A stretch of 64,000 nt of DNA from Saprospirales bacterium (GCA_016711045.1 JADJTT010000008.1:186001-250000), one strand, 5' to 3'; shown: positions 17,170 to 25,285, numbered from the stretch's first letter. Numbers and translations: made by a program. The notes: generated from the letters alone by a model not told the origin.

Positions 17170-18003
17170 TCAATCATTCCAAAAAATGGAATATTTTTGG
17201 GTAGATAATATATTTTTTTGCGCAGCCACCTCGAATAAATTCTGCACAGCCGCCCTGCCTTCCGGTCCCAGATCGAGACTGAACTCGTTGACATACAAGT
17301 CGATATGTTGCTGCATGACCGATTCGTCCATCTCCTGCGCGTAGGCGCACACAAAAGGGCGGGAAGAGGCGGGGTGGTCAAACGCATATTGTACGCTGTT
17401 GCGCAACACCCGGTTCACCTTTTCCCGGATCTCCATCGGCAGGTTGCGCTGGATGGCGATACCGCCCAGGGGGATCGGCAATTGGTATTGCGACTCCCAA
17501 TACTCCCCGCAGTCCAGCAATTTGACGAGCCCTTTTTGCTGGTAGGTGAAGCGATTCTCATGGATGATCAACCCGGCCCGCACGGTGCCGGCCAGTACTT
17601 CCTCCTCGATCCGGGAAAACAACATGGGTATCTTGCGAGACGCCTCGGGGTATGCCAGGCTAAACAGGAAATGCGCCGTGGTGTGGATGCCGGGTATCGC
17701 TATCGGTCCCTCGATAATGGCTTCACGCGAGAGCGGTTCACGGGCAATGAGCAGGGGCCCCACGCCTCGTCCAAGGGCGCTGCCCGAGTCCAGCAGGGCA
17801 TAGTGGTGCAATGCGTGGCCAAACGCAAAAAAACTCAGCTTGGTGACTGCCAGCTCCCCCAGCAGCGCTTTTTGATTCAATTCTTCCACATCGGCGATGT
17901 ACGGATCCCATTCCAGGCCCTCGGTATCGACCTTACCATGCAATAGGGCATCGAAGATAAAAGTGTCGTTCGGACAGGGGGAAAAACCAAGCGTCAATTT
18001 CAT
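17170..18003 (-). CDS. mqnD: 1,4-dihydroxy-6-naphthoate synthase (futalosine menaquinone pathway)
   Basis: 277 aa, typical length for MqnD. The diagnostic start LTLGFSPCPNDTFIFDAL, the periplasmic-binding-protein-like fold with LNQKALLGELAVTKLSFFAF, GVGPLLIAREPL, the catalytic His in IPGIHTTAHFLFSL, and GLIIHENRFTYQQKGL are all present. MqnD converts cyclic dehypoxanthine futalosine to 1,4-dihydroxy-6-naphthoate, so menaquinone is made by the futalosine route rather than through MenF-MenD. No other mqn gene lies in the window. Its start is only 11 bp from the divergent pseudouridine synthase gene. Confidence 0.95.
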   Translation of the reverse strand: MKLTLGFSPCPNDTFIFDALLHGKVDTEGLEWDPYIADVEELNQKALLGELAVTKLSFFAFGHALHHYALLDSGSALGRGVGPLLIAREPLSREAIIEGPIAIPGIHTTAHFLFSLAYPEASRKIPMLFSRIEEEVLAGTVRAGLIIHENRFTYQQKGLVKLLDCGEYWESQYQLPIPLGGIAIQRNLPMEIREKVNRVLRNSVQYAFDHPASSRPFVCAYAQEMDESVMQQHIDLYVNEFSLDLGPEGRAAVQNLFEVAAQKNILSTQKYSIFWND

Positions 18004-18010
18004 ATCTTTG
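18003..18010 (+). promoter_or_regulatory. candidate -7 element of the pseudouridine synthase gene
   Basis: TATCTTTG matches the TAnnTTTG consensus and lies 4 bp before the ATG at 18015, which would give an almost leaderless transcript. No clear -33 partner was found, and the site overlaps the start of divergent mqnD. Confidence 0.3.
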
Positions 18011-18014
18011 TGGT

Positions 18015-18704
18015 ATGCTTCAAATAATTTACGAAGATAATCACCTCATAGCGGTCAACAAACCCGGAGGGGTACTGGTTCAAGGCGATGAGACCGGCGA
18101 CAAGCCGCTCAGCGATTTTGTCAAGGAATACATCAAACAGCGATACGACAAGCCGGGGGATGTCTTCCTTGGCGTGATCCACCGCCTGGACCGTCCTGTG
18201 AGCGGGGTGGTCGTCTTTGCCCGCACAAGTAAAGCGCTGGAGCGCATGAACAAGCTGTTTCACGACCGGAAAGTTGAAAAGGTCTACTGGGCCATCACCG
18301 GAAAGCGCCCGAATCCCATCAAGGGGAGCCTGACCCATTATATTCTGAAAGATCGGGAAAAAAATGTGTCGAAGGCCTATGATCAACTCTCCAACCGGGC
18401 TAAAGACGCCAAGCTGTCGGAATTGGATTACGAGCTGATCGGCGAATTGACCGGAAATTGCCTGCTCGAAGTGCACCCCCACACCGGCCGGCCTCACCAG
18501 ATCCGCGTGCAACTGGCCAAGATGGGCTGGCCCATTCAGGGCGACCTCAAATACGGCTATTCCAAAGCCAATGCCGATGGGAATATCCTCCTGCATTGCC
18601 GGAAACTGGCTTTTGAGCACCCCGTCAAGAAAGAACCCGTGGTCATTATGGCAGACCCCCCGCATGATCCCATGTGGGACATGTTTGAAGGAGTATATAA
18701 CTAA
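18015..18704 (+). CDS. RluA/RluD-family pseudouridine synthase
   Basis: 229 aa, without an S4 domain. The catalytic motif HRLDRPVSG (aspartate in RLD), the opening YEDNHLIAVNKPGGVLVQGD and the late motif PHTGRPHQIRVQLA are the three signatures of the RluA family. It isomerises uridine to pseudouridine in rRNA or tRNA; the target site cannot be read. The short, S4-less form resembles the RluA/TruC side of the family. Divergent from mqnD, 33 bp upstream of the dehydrogenase gene on the same strand. Confidence 0.92.
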   Translation: MLQIIYEDNHLIAVNKPGGVLVQGDETGDKPLSDFVKEYIKQRYDKPGDVFLGVIHRLDRPVSGVVVFARTSKALERMNKLFHDRKVEKVYWAITGKRPNPIKGSLTHYILKDREKNVSKAYDQLSNRAKDAKLSELDYELIGELTGNCLLEVHPHTGRPHQIRVQLAKMGWPIQGDLKYGYSKANADGNILLHCRKLAFEHPVKKEPVVIMADPPHDPMWDMFEGVYN

Positions 18705-18737
18705 AATACTTTTTTCCTAACCATACCCGACATCATT

Positions 18738-19625
18738 ATGAAAAATATTGCTGTGATCGGAGCAGGTACCATGGGCAATGGTATCGCGCATGTATTTGCT
18801 ATGAACGGATTTTCCGTGTCGATGATCGACATCTCCCCTGAAGCCCTGGAAAAAGGGATGGCTAACATTGGCAAAAACCTCGACCGGATGGTCAAAAAAG
18901 AGTTGCTCACCGAAGCCGAAAAACAAACCACACTCGGCCGGATAAAGACCCTGACCAGTATCCCGGATGGGGTAAAAGGGGCGGACCTGATCGTAGAAGC
19001 CGCCACAGAAAACATCAACCTGAAGCTTGATATTTTCCGCGAGTTGGATAAATCCGCTCCCGCCCATGCCTTGCTGGCGTCCAACACCTCCTCCATTTCC
19101 ATTACCAGGATCGCTTCCGTCACCCAGCGCCCCGAGAAGGTCATCGGCATGCACTTCATGAATCCCGTGCCGGTGATGAAACTGATCGAGGTGATCCGCG
19201 GCTACGCCACCTCCGACGAGGTGACCCACACCATCATGGACCTGTCGAAGACCCTCGGGAAAGTGCCCGTGGAAGTGCACGACTACCCCGGCTTTGTAGC
19301 CAACCGCATCCTGATGCCCATGATCAACGAGGCCATCTACACCTTGTTTGAAGGCGTAGCCGGCGTCGAAGAGATCGATACCGTCATGAAACTGGGTATG
19401 GCCCACCCCATGGGTCCCCTCCAACTAGCCGACTTCATCGGGTTGGACGTGTGCCTCTCCATCCTGCGCGTGCTCCACGACGGATTTGGGCAGCCTAAAT
19501 ATGCGCCTTGCCCCTTGCTCGTCAATATGGTCACAGCTGGAAAATTGGGCGCCAAGAGCGGGGAAGGATTTTATGTCTATACGCCGGGGACGAAGGAAGT
19601 GGTGGTTTCGCCGGCGTTTGGGTAG
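18738..19625 (+). CDS. hbd: 3-hydroxybutyryl-CoA dehydrogenase
   Basis: 295 aa. Rossmann fold with GAGTMGNGIAHVFA (8-21) for NAD(P), followed by the signature region ASNTSSISIT, GMHFMNPVPVMKLIEVI (catalytic His) and GFVANRILMPMINEAIY of the hydroxyacyl-CoA dehydrogenase C-terminal domain. It interconverts acetoacetyl-CoA and 3-hydroxybutyryl-CoA in fatty acid or butyrate/PHB metabolism. The size is that of the stand-alone enzyme, not the FadB fusion. It is probably co-transcribed with the pseudouridine synthase. A repeat element starts 22 bp after its stop. Confidence 0.93.
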   Translation: MKNIAVIGAGTMGNGIAHVFAMNGFSVSMIDISPEALEKGMANIGKNLDRMVKKELLTEAEKQTTLGRIKTLTSIPDGVKGADLIVEAATENINLKLDIFRELDKSAPAHALLASNTSSISITRIASVTQRPEKVIGMHFMNPVPVMKLIEVIRGYATSDEVTHTIMDLSKTLGKVPVEVHDYPGFVANRILMPMINEAIYTLFEGVAGVEEIDTVMKLGMAHPMGPLQLADFIGLDVCLSILRVLHDGFGQPKYAPCPLLVNMVTAGKLGAKSGEGFYVYTPGTKEVVVSPAFG

Positions 19626-19647
19626 TTTTTCGGGCCGTTTTTGGGTG

Positions 19648-19842
19648 GCTGGGGGTTTTCCTCCCCCGCCCTTGCGGGCGACCCCTCCAGAGGGGTACAC
19701 AGGGCGTGCGTTGCTGGGAGATGGCTTTTTCTTTCTGCACATTCAGCTCCGCCCGAGGCCGTATTAATGCAAAAACAAGGAGCCCCCCCAATATCCCCCG
19801 CTGGAGGGGGTGGCCGTAGGCCGGGGGAGGAAAACCCCCAGC
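19648..19842. mobile_element. 195-bp element with terminal inverted repeats, copy 1
   Basis: Perfect 21-bp terminal inverted repeats (left 19648-19668, starting GCTGGGGGTTTTCCTCCCCC; right 19822-19842). Inside each end, imperfect complementary stretches continue (CCCCTCCAGAGGGG on the left, CCGCTGGAGGGGG on the right), so the outer third on each side can fold back. A second copy in the same orientation lies at 21881-22073 with only a few differences. No transposase is encoded. It behaves like a MITE or a non-autonomous repeat; open frames through it are Pro/Arg/Gly-rich and not believable. Confidence 0.8.
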
Positions 19843-20093
19843 TAACATAAAATGCCCAGAAAAAAAAGCCCCCCTCGCCTGCACAGCCGCGACACCTTGC
19901 GGATCCCGGTGCTTTCTTAATAATGGTTCAGGAAAAATGGCCGAATGGATACGTCCTACTGTGCCCGCCATAGCTCCGAACGCAGTGAGGAGCGAAGGCG
20001 GACGCAGCCCGCCGAAGCGAAAGCGAAGGAGGGCCTCAATTGGATGCTGACTCCTACCTTTCCACGGAGATTGACTGGCAGAATTACGCTCAG
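19843..20093. other. non-coding segment with degenerate repeat units
   Basis: 251 bp without a gene. From about 19960 to 20040 it holds relatives of the GCCCGCCGTAGC-AAGCGAAGGAGGGC unit found next door (GTGCCCGCCATAGC, AAAGCGAAGGAGGGCC), plus a small CTCC-GGAG inverted repeat around 19973-19993. Together with the tandem array it forms a repeat-only stretch. Confidence 0.6.
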
Positions 20094-20469
20094 TCGCAGT
20101 CCAACCGTGCCCGCCGTAGCCTAAGCGAAGGAGGGCCTTTCATGGATGCGGGTTTCCTACGGATCGTATCTAATGGTTGGTGAGATCCTTATGCTGTCGC
20201 AGTCCAACCGTGCCCGCCGTAGCCTAAGCGAAGGAGGGCCTTTCATGGATGCGGGTTTCCTACGGATCGCAAAGTGGTTGGTGAGATCCTTATGCTGTCG
20301 CAGTCCAACCGTGCCCGCCGAAGCTTAAGCGAAGGAGGGCCTTTCATGGATGCGGGTCTCCTACACATCGTATCTAATGGTTGGTGAGATCCTTATGCTG
20401 TCGCCGTCCAACCGTGCCCGCCGTAGCCTAAGCGAAGGAGGGCCTTTCATGGATGCGGGTTTCCTTGCG
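20094..20469. repeat. tandem array of about 103-bp units (3.7 copies)
   Basis: Units begin TCGCAGTCCAACCGTGCCCG at 20094, 20197, 20298 and 20401 (periods 103, 101 and 103); the fourth is partial. Each contains GCCCGCCGTAGCCTAAGCGA followed by AGGAGGGC, whose ends pair (GCCC/GGGC), then CATGGATGCGGG and GGTTGGTGAGATCC. The short core recurs inverted at 21801-21834. The array interrupts the end of the ATPase pseudogene. Translation products such as RARRSLSEGG are artefacts of this repeat family, which is widespread in spurious frames. Confidence 0.85.
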
Positions 20470-20800
20470 GTTTGAAATGGAGACAGGGCATACTTGGCGG
20501 TAAGTGCGGGGTCTTCTCCCTTGAAGTACAGAAATTCCCGGAAACTCAGCGGATACATTTCGAAAATGCGCTTCCGGCCGGCCAGGCTTTCGGAAAAACG
20601 GTCTTTCAGGTAAAAGGAACTCGATCCGGTGGTGATGAACTTGATATCGAAATGATCGTAAAATTATTTGATGATGCTGGTCGCATTGATCCCGAGTTGC
20701 ATCTCGTCGATGGCGATTACGGCAGGCTTGCTGAAGTGGAAATAGAGAAAGGGCTACGACTTTCTTATCTCCGGAACCTACCCACCGATTTGAGCATTTC
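20464..20800 (-). pseudogene. remnant of an AAA (AAA_14/DUF4143) ATPase gene
   Basis: Read leftward, one frame gives AVIAIDEMQLGINATSIIK (Walker B IDE), then a TAA at 20664-20666, then FYDHFDIKFITTGSSSFYLK, DRFSESLAGRKRIFEMYPLS and FREFLYFKGEDPAL, the hallmark of the nuclease-associated AAA_14/DUF4143 ATPases. The stop sits where relatives have Tyr. A second stop (TAG) occurs upstream near 20750, no Walker A is recognisable, and the C-terminal half is replaced by the 103-bp tandem repeat. It is a truncated, inactive fragment. Confidence 0.8.
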
Positions 20801-20937
20801 ATTTCAAAAATTTTCCAAAAATGGTATCTTGGGTAGGTAACAATCTGCCTGGGAACGAGGGGGATGGCTTTTTAGGTCTGATATCGTACTTTGCACGAAT
20901 GAAACTAATCCCCTTATCTTGGGGGTTTATAGAAAAA

Positions 20938-21186
20938 ATGAGCACGGTGGAAACACAAAAAATCAATTCGCCTTTAAATAACACTCAATTGGAGATTCTG
21001 AAGCTCTTTTCCCGAGAGATGAGCGAACAGGATCTGCTGGAAATAAAACGGTTGATTGTCCGATTTTTGGCACAAAAGGTTACGGCATTGGCCGATGAGG
21101 TTTGGAAACAAAAGAGCTGGACCAATGAGGATATGGAAAAGATACTCCAAATGCACGAACGGACTCCCTATAACCCTTCAAACTAA
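20938..21186 (+). CDS. antitoxin of a PIN-type toxin-antitoxin pair
   Basis: 82 aa from the ATG at 20938; a longer frame starting at 20821 runs through the pseudogene border and was rejected. The sequence (INSPLNNTQLEILKLFSRE, EQDLLEIKRLIVRFLAQKV, ADEVWKQKSWTNEDMEKIL) is the familiar small helical antitoxin found in Bacteroidota directly upstream of PIN-domain toxins. The C-terminal HERTPY is also typical. It should bind and neutralise the toxin and probably repress its own promoter. The toxin gene starts 5 bp downstream but is interrupted. Confidence 0.8.
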   Translation: MSTVETQKINSPLNNTQLEILKLFSREMSEQDLLEIKRLIVRFLAQKVTALADEVWKQKSWTNEDMEKILQMHERTPYNPSN

Positions 21187-21191
21187 GCCTG

Positions 21192-21611
21192 ATGCGTATT
21201 GTGCTTGATATCAATGTATTGTTGGTGTCTATTTCACCCAAATCAGATTATCGGTAGATATTTGACAACCTGGTCGAGGAAAAGTTTCGCCTTTGTGTGA
21301 CTACTGACATTCTGATGGAATACGAAGAAATAATTGGCAATCATATGGGGAAGGAAGCAGCGACTACAGTGCTGCAAATTCTGGAAAATGCCCCAAACGT
21401 CGATTTTATCCAAAAGTATTTCAAATGGAATTTGATAAAGGCAGATCCTGATGACAATAAATTTGTGGATTGTGCGATCGCCTCCAATGCCTCCTACATT
21501 GTCACTCATGATTCCCATTTCAAGGAATTGGAAAAAATTGATTTCCCCAAGGTCGAAATCCTGTCTGCGCAAGAATGGAGCGTATTTCTTGAGAAAGAGG
21601 TCGGAAAGTAA
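21192..21611 (+). pseudogene. PIN-domain toxin gene interrupted by an amber codon
   Basis: From the ATG at 21192 the frame reads MRIVLDINVLLVSISPKSDY-R, then TAG at 21255-21257, then IFDNLVEEKFRLCVTTDILM and on to a TAA at 21609. The whole would be 139 codons, normal for a PIN toxin (metal-dependent ribonuclease). Acidic residues are in place: Asp6, Glu in MEYEEI, and Asp in ADPDDNKFVDCAI and THDSHF. The stop occupies the place of the Trp of the usual YRWIFD, so one G-to-A change (TGG to TAG) explains it. Unless the stop is read through or the toxin restarts at the ATG at 21315, it is inactive. Confidence 0.8.
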
Positions 21612-21800
21612 TCCGATGCATGTATAAAGAAAATCATCTAGTTGCGGGCTTTTGAGTATTATAATATCCTAAGGGACGGGCATAGACGCCCAGTTTCTTT
21701 TGCCGGCGGTAGGCCAGTGCATCTCTACGATCCCAAAACGGCGCTTCCCAATCCGAAAAAATACCCGGTATTGAACTCTAGGCCGGCGCACTTCCAGAAC

Positions 21801-21834
21801 AGGCCCTCCTTCGCTAAGGCTACGGCGGGCACGG
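21801..21834. repeat. inverted single copy of the GCCCGCCGTAGC repeat core
   Basis: The complement of CCGTGCCCGCCGTAGC-CTTAGCGAAGGAGGGCCT, matching the first third of the 103-bp tandem unit with one extra base. It stands alone between the toxin pseudogene and the second terminal-inverted-repeat element. The 80 bases before it show no gene I can defend. Confidence 0.7.
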
Positions 21835-21880
21835 TAGGACTGCTGGTTCTTCCTTTTTTTTAGCACAGTGGAGGTTAGCG

Positions 21881-22073
21881 GATTGTTTTTCCTCCCCCGC
21901 CCTTGCGGGCGACCCCTCCAGAGGGGTACACAGGGCGTGCGTTGCTGGGAGATACCTCTATCTTTCTGCACATCCAGCTCCGCCCGAGGCCGTATTAATG
22001 CAAAAACAAGGAGCCCCCCCAATATCCCCCGCTGGAGGGGGTGGCCGTAGGCCGGGGGAGGAAAACCCCCAGC
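21881..22073. mobile_element. 193-bp element with terminal inverted repeats, copy 2
   Basis: Same orientation and near-identical to 19648-19842; differences cluster in the left terminus (GATTGTTTTTCC instead of GGGGGTTTTCC) and around 21954-21975. The right terminus (22053-22073) is intact. Together the two copies bracket the degraded ATPase, the tandem repeat and the toxin-antitoxin pair, a span of about 2.4 kb. Confidence 0.8.
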
Positions 22074-22158
22074 CACCCCGAAATGCCCAGAAAAAAAAGC
22101 CCCTCCCTTGTCCTCCCCACCACACCACCTCGCAGCATCCCCTTATCGTATGTCGATT

Positions 22159-22192
22159 TTTGTTAAATTGTGCAAATCATATTATAATTTTG
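22159..22192 (+). promoter_or_regulatory. candidate promoter of the 568-aa lipoprotein gene
   Basis: TTTG (22159-22162) and TAATTTTG (22185-22192) with 22 bp between them fit the Bacteroidota -33/-7 pattern. It would give a leader of about 140 nt before the ATG at 22335. Confidence 0.45.
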
Positions 22193-22334
22193 TAATTTAG
22201 CCGACAGAAATACCAGCTACAAACAAATTAACATCCCATGAGCAATGTAGACCTGCCGAAGGTACGCCTTGCTCAAACACTACTTTGAACAACGTGAGAC
22301 CCACTCCAATTAAAAGTTGAAGTAAACGGCACAC

Positions 22335-24041
22335 ATGAGAAGAAATTCTACAATCGCAGGTCTGTTTCTGGTTGCTCTTGTCTTTTTGATTTCTTCCTGT
22401 TTTAAAGACGGGTTGCTCAACCTTACCAATGGCTTGGCTTTCAATGTGAATGCCAAGTTGTTGCACTCGCCTATTTCGGTTTCCTTTATCAATGCAGACC
22501 CGTCGGTGAGCAATATTCCGGACAATATTTTCCTGGATATGTATGGGGCGAATGCAGAGGATCTCTTTACCCCTACCGGTGGAAATAACCTCGTCGTGAT
22601 CGAGGGCCTGGTCTATATCGGCATCAAGGACCAGATCGTACCTACCGCGAGCGACCCGCTCAAGTTCGGTATCCGGGCTTCCGCTCCGGGATTTTATCCG
22701 GCTAACTATTTCGTCTCCCTCTACAACCGCGATATCCCACAATACGTCACGGTGTATTTGGTGGAAGAGGGTAATAACCCCAACGGGGTGAGCGACCGGA
22801 AAGAATATCACCAGATTAGCAGCACGGGCTTTACCAGTGGACAAAACCTGGAGACCCCGCTGAACAACGGGAAAGAGGAACGAGTGAAATTGCACGTCGA
22901 TTCGGGCACCCAACTTTTAACCGAAACCAACGCACTGGTGACCGGCAATGTGCAGGTCAATCTGGTGCATTACGACAACCGGTCCAATATCTCTCTACGG
23001 GCGATCTCGGGTATTACCGAGTCTATTCCCGCTACCACACTCGGCGGGGCAGACCTGGGCACGGTCACTTTTTACCCGGCAGGACTCTACTCGCTGTCGA
23101 TGACCGCCGGGGCAGTAGCTGCCGATCATTTCTCCAAGCCGCTGCAGGTTACCATGACCCTCAATCCACAAACGTATAACCCGGAAACCGGGCAGTACAT
23201 TAAGCAAGGAGACCAGGTGCATGTGTGGCGGTTTGATGAAGGAGGGAGTAAGTGGGTGGAAGCGTTGCAGACCCCGGTCGTGAAGGTCAATGAAAAATTA
23301 GCTGTCCTGTTCGACCAGCCCAGGGCTGGCACCTGGATGGTGGGGCAGTTTGCCGACCTGTGCGAGGTGGGCGCTACGCTGACGATCCAATCCAATATCC
23401 CGCAGGGCGCCTGCGATCGAAATTTCTATACTACCCTCGTCGATATCAATACCGGTAAACCGGTTTCTTCCAAGTGGTCGGACAACTACCTGCAGATGCA
23501 GGATCAAACCCGTATCACGTTGACGGAGATCCCGAAAGGAGTTGTCGCCAAATTGCAGGTGTGGGAAGGAGTGCGCGGTTGCGAAGGGCAGTTGCTCGGC
23601 GAGAGCCAGCCGTTCAACGCTTGCAATTCCAACAATTTCCAACTCAATTTCAAGGAATTGAATACCAATGGCTGGTTGCCGGTATCGCTGTCATTCTCCG
23701 GGTATTGCGAAGTGAAAGGCTCGAACGTGATCCTGAAGCCCAACAACCGCTTGATGTACCGCCCTGCAGGCTGCGGCGTCTACGGTCTTTTGGGTGAATT
23801 CCCGGAAGGGGAGGGCTGTGTCGCTACCCTGAAAAAAGGCGTCACCTACGACTTTAAAATGCTTTTAGGCGAAGAGGGCTTCGAATTCATGCATATCACC
23901 ATGGAAGATGGGGTATACAACTACCCGTTGCCCAATGGAGAAACCGTACTCATTACGATTGAAACTACGGCTGGTATCGCCAAGCTCAATTTTGAAGGGC
24001 TTCCGTTGCCCGGGGATATTTGCGAACTCATAGAGGAGTGA
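22335..24041 (+). CDS. large lipoprotein of unknown function
   Basis: 568 aa. A lipoprotein signal peptide ends in LVFLISSC (Cys22 as lipidation site). The mature protein is rich in beta strands, with segments like FGIRASAPGFYPANYFVSLY, VTVYLVEEGNNPNGVSDR and TLGGADLGTVTFYPAGLYSL resembling Ig-like or carboxypeptidase-regulatory-like folds, and a Cys-containing C-terminal half (CEVGATL, QGACDRNF, RGCEGQLL, NACNSNN, SGYCEVKG, AGCGVYG). It is probably outer-membrane anchored. I recognise no enzymatic or binding motif. It converges with hslR; the two stops are 11 bp apart and share a hairpin. Confidence 0.8.
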   Translation: MRRNSTIAGLFLVALVFLISSCFKDGLLNLTNGLAFNVNAKLLHSPISVSFINADPSVSNIPDNIFLDMYGANAEDLFTPTGGNNLVVIEGLVYIGIKDQIVPTASDPLKFGIRASAPGFYPANYFVSLYNRDIPQYVTVYLVEEGNNPNGVSDRKEYHQISSTGFTSGQNLETPLNNGKEERVKLHVDSGTQLLTETNALVTGNVQVNLVHYDNRSNISLRAISGITESIPATTLGGADLGTVTFYPAGLYSLSMTAGAVAADHFSKPLQVTMTLNPQTYNPETGQYIKQGDQVHVWRFDEGGSKWVEALQTPVVKVNEKLAVLFDQPRAGTWMVGQFADLCEVGATLTIQSNIPQGACDRNFYTTLVDINTGKPVSSKWSDNYLQMQDQTRITLTEIPKGVVAKLQVWEGVRGCEGQLLGESQPFNACNSNNFQLNFKELNTNGWLPVSLSFSGYCEVKGSNVILKPNNRLMYRPAGCGVYGLLGEFPEGEGCVATLKKGVTYDFKMLLGEEGFEFMHITMEDGVYNYPLPNGETVLITIETTAGIAKLNFEGLPLPGDICELIEE

Positions 24042-24058
24042 GCGGTGAACGCTCACTC
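24036..24058. terminator. hairpin overlapping both convergent stop codons
   Basis: GAGTGAGCG (24036-24044) pairs with CGCTCACTC (24050-24058) around a 5-nt loop. It covers the TGA of the lipoprotein gene (24039-24041) and the stop of the leftward hslR (24053-24055). No T-tract is obvious on either side. Confidence 0.5.
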
Positions 24059-24451
24059 TTCCGTATACCGCCATTCCTTAAAGTCATCAATCTCCCGGCG
24101 TTCCCGTTTGGTGGGACGGCCGGCGCCTCTTTCCCGCATTTCGCCTACCGATTTTCCGACGAACCAGTCTTTGTATTTGTGGAGCTCCTCGGCGGGGGTG
24201 AGATCTTCGTAGCAGGTGACGGCAATGGGCGCGCCTACCCGCTTCTCGATAAGATTCAGGACTTTAAATTGGAGGTTGAATCCATTCTTTTTCACTTCCA
24301 GCAAATCACCGATTCCGATGGTTTGGGAGGGCTTGGCAGTGACCTCGCCTACTTTCACTTTTCCCGACTTGCAGGCTTCCGAGGCCAGGGTTCGCGATTT
24401 GAACACGCGCACGGCCCACAGCCATTTGTCTACACGGATTTTGTCGCTCAT
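24053..24451 (-). CDS. hslR: S4-domain heat-shock ribosome-associated protein Hsp15
   Basis: 132 aa. The S4 RNA-binding domain is at the N-terminus: RVDKWLWAVRVFKSRTLASEACKSGKVKVGEV, then IGDLLEVKKNG. A basic C-terminal tail follows (GRPTKRERREIDDFKEW). This is the HslR/Hsp15 type, which binds the 50S subunit carrying a nascent chain after abortive translation. It is 28 bp downstream of the PPK2 gene on the same strand and may be co-transcribed with it and the DUF58 gene. Confidence 0.92.
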   Translation of the reverse strand: MSDKIRVDKWLWAVRVFKSRTLASEACKSGKVKVGEVTAKPSQTIGIGDLLEVKKNGFNLQFKVLNLIEKRVGAPIAVTCYEDLTPAEELHKYKDWFVGKSVGEMRERGAGRPTKRERREIDDFKEWRYTEE

Positions 24452-24479
24452 AAGAAAACAGGTAATTCGCTCACCTAAA

Positions 24480-25259
24480 TTATAATCCTTTCGGCAAACC
24501 CGGGTATTCCATGCCTACTGAAGACAGCTTGTCGACCAGCGTTTTGAGGATCACATAATCGCGATACCAGCGCTTGTCGACCGGCACGATGGTCCAGGGA
24601 ATGGTACTATTATTCAATACGTCTTCGTAACAACGCATATAATCGCTCCAGCATTCCCGCTCTTTCCAGTCATTTGGATTGTGTTTCCACATCTTATCGA
24701 GTTCGACCTCCCGCTGCTTGAGTTCTTTTTCCTGTTGTTCGTAGGAAATATGCAGGAAGAATTTGAATATCAGGGTATTATTGTCAAATTGGAGCAAATT
24801 TTCGAACGCGTTGATGGCGTCCATCCGGGCTTTGACCCGCTTTTCATCGATCCAGCCATGCACCCGCTGGATGAGCACATCTTCGTAGTGGGAGCGGATG
24901 AAAATGCCGATCTCTCCTTTGGCCGGACACTGCTGGTGCACCCGCCACAGAAAATCGTGGGCAAACTCCAGCTCGGTGGGCTTTTTATACGAATAGGTCT
25001 GCAGGTTGGAGGGAGTGCAGTAGTGGAATACGTTTTCTACTGCGCCGTCTTTTCCGCTGGCGTCCATGCCCTGCAGCACGACGAGCACGCTGTGCTTCTT
25101 TTCGGCCATCAGGACATTATTCAATTTGCCCAATTCTTTGGCCAAATCCTTGGTCAGGTCTTTGACCTTGTCATCATCAATACCGGTTGGCGGGTCAGTG
25201 GGGCAATCGGCCAGCCGGATAGGGTGGTCGAATTGGTGGAGGTAGTTTTTTTCCGACAT
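24480..25259 (-). CDS. polyphosphate kinase 2 family protein
   Basis: 259 aa from the ATG at 25259; the longer frame up to 25388 overlaps the upstream gene and adds 43 residues of low-complexity sequence. The thymidylate-kinase-like fold shows Walker A GMDASGKDG (64-72), lid region FLWRVHQQCPAKGEIGIF, and SHYEDVLIQRVHGW with the PPK2 basic residues. PPK2 enzymes transfer phosphate between polyphosphate and nucleotides; this short single-domain form could be of class I or III, and I cannot decide the direction or the nucleotide. Neighbours are DUF58 (26 bp upstream) and hslR. Confidence 0.92.
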   Translation of the reverse strand: MSEKNYLHQFDHPIRLADCPTDPPTGIDDDKVKDLTKDLAKELGKLNNVLMAEKKHSVLVVLQGMDASGKDGAVENVFHYCTPSNLQTYSYKKPTELEFAHDFLWRVHQQCPAKGEIGIFIRSHYEDVLIQRVHGWIDEKRVKARMDAINAFENLLQFDNNTLIFKFFLHISYEQQEKELKQREVELDKMWKHNPNDWKERECWSDYMRCYEDVLNNSTIPWTIVPVDKRWYRDYVILKTLVDKLSSVGMEYPGLPKGL

Positions 25260-25285
25260 ATTAGGAGTCTTTTGGAAAGAACCCT

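Noticed and set aside
19486..19971. Several 60-150-codon frames over the terminal-inverted-repeat element
   Set aside because: They are Pro/Arg/Gly-rich translations of the repeat in both directions and recur wherever the element occurs.
20821..20937. N-terminal extension of the antitoxin
   Set aside because: It runs through the pseudogene border; the family begins at the ATG at 20938.
21642..22076. Frames containing PSFAKATAG and a faint RelE/HigB-like segment (YRVFFRIGKRRFGIVEMHW) on the minus strand
   Set aside because: The frame is fused to repeat sequence and lacks the rest of a toxin; the likeness is too short to support a remnant.
19626..22334. CRISPR array
   Set aside because: The only tandem array has 103-bp units with no alternation of short repeats and unique spacers, and no cas gene is near.
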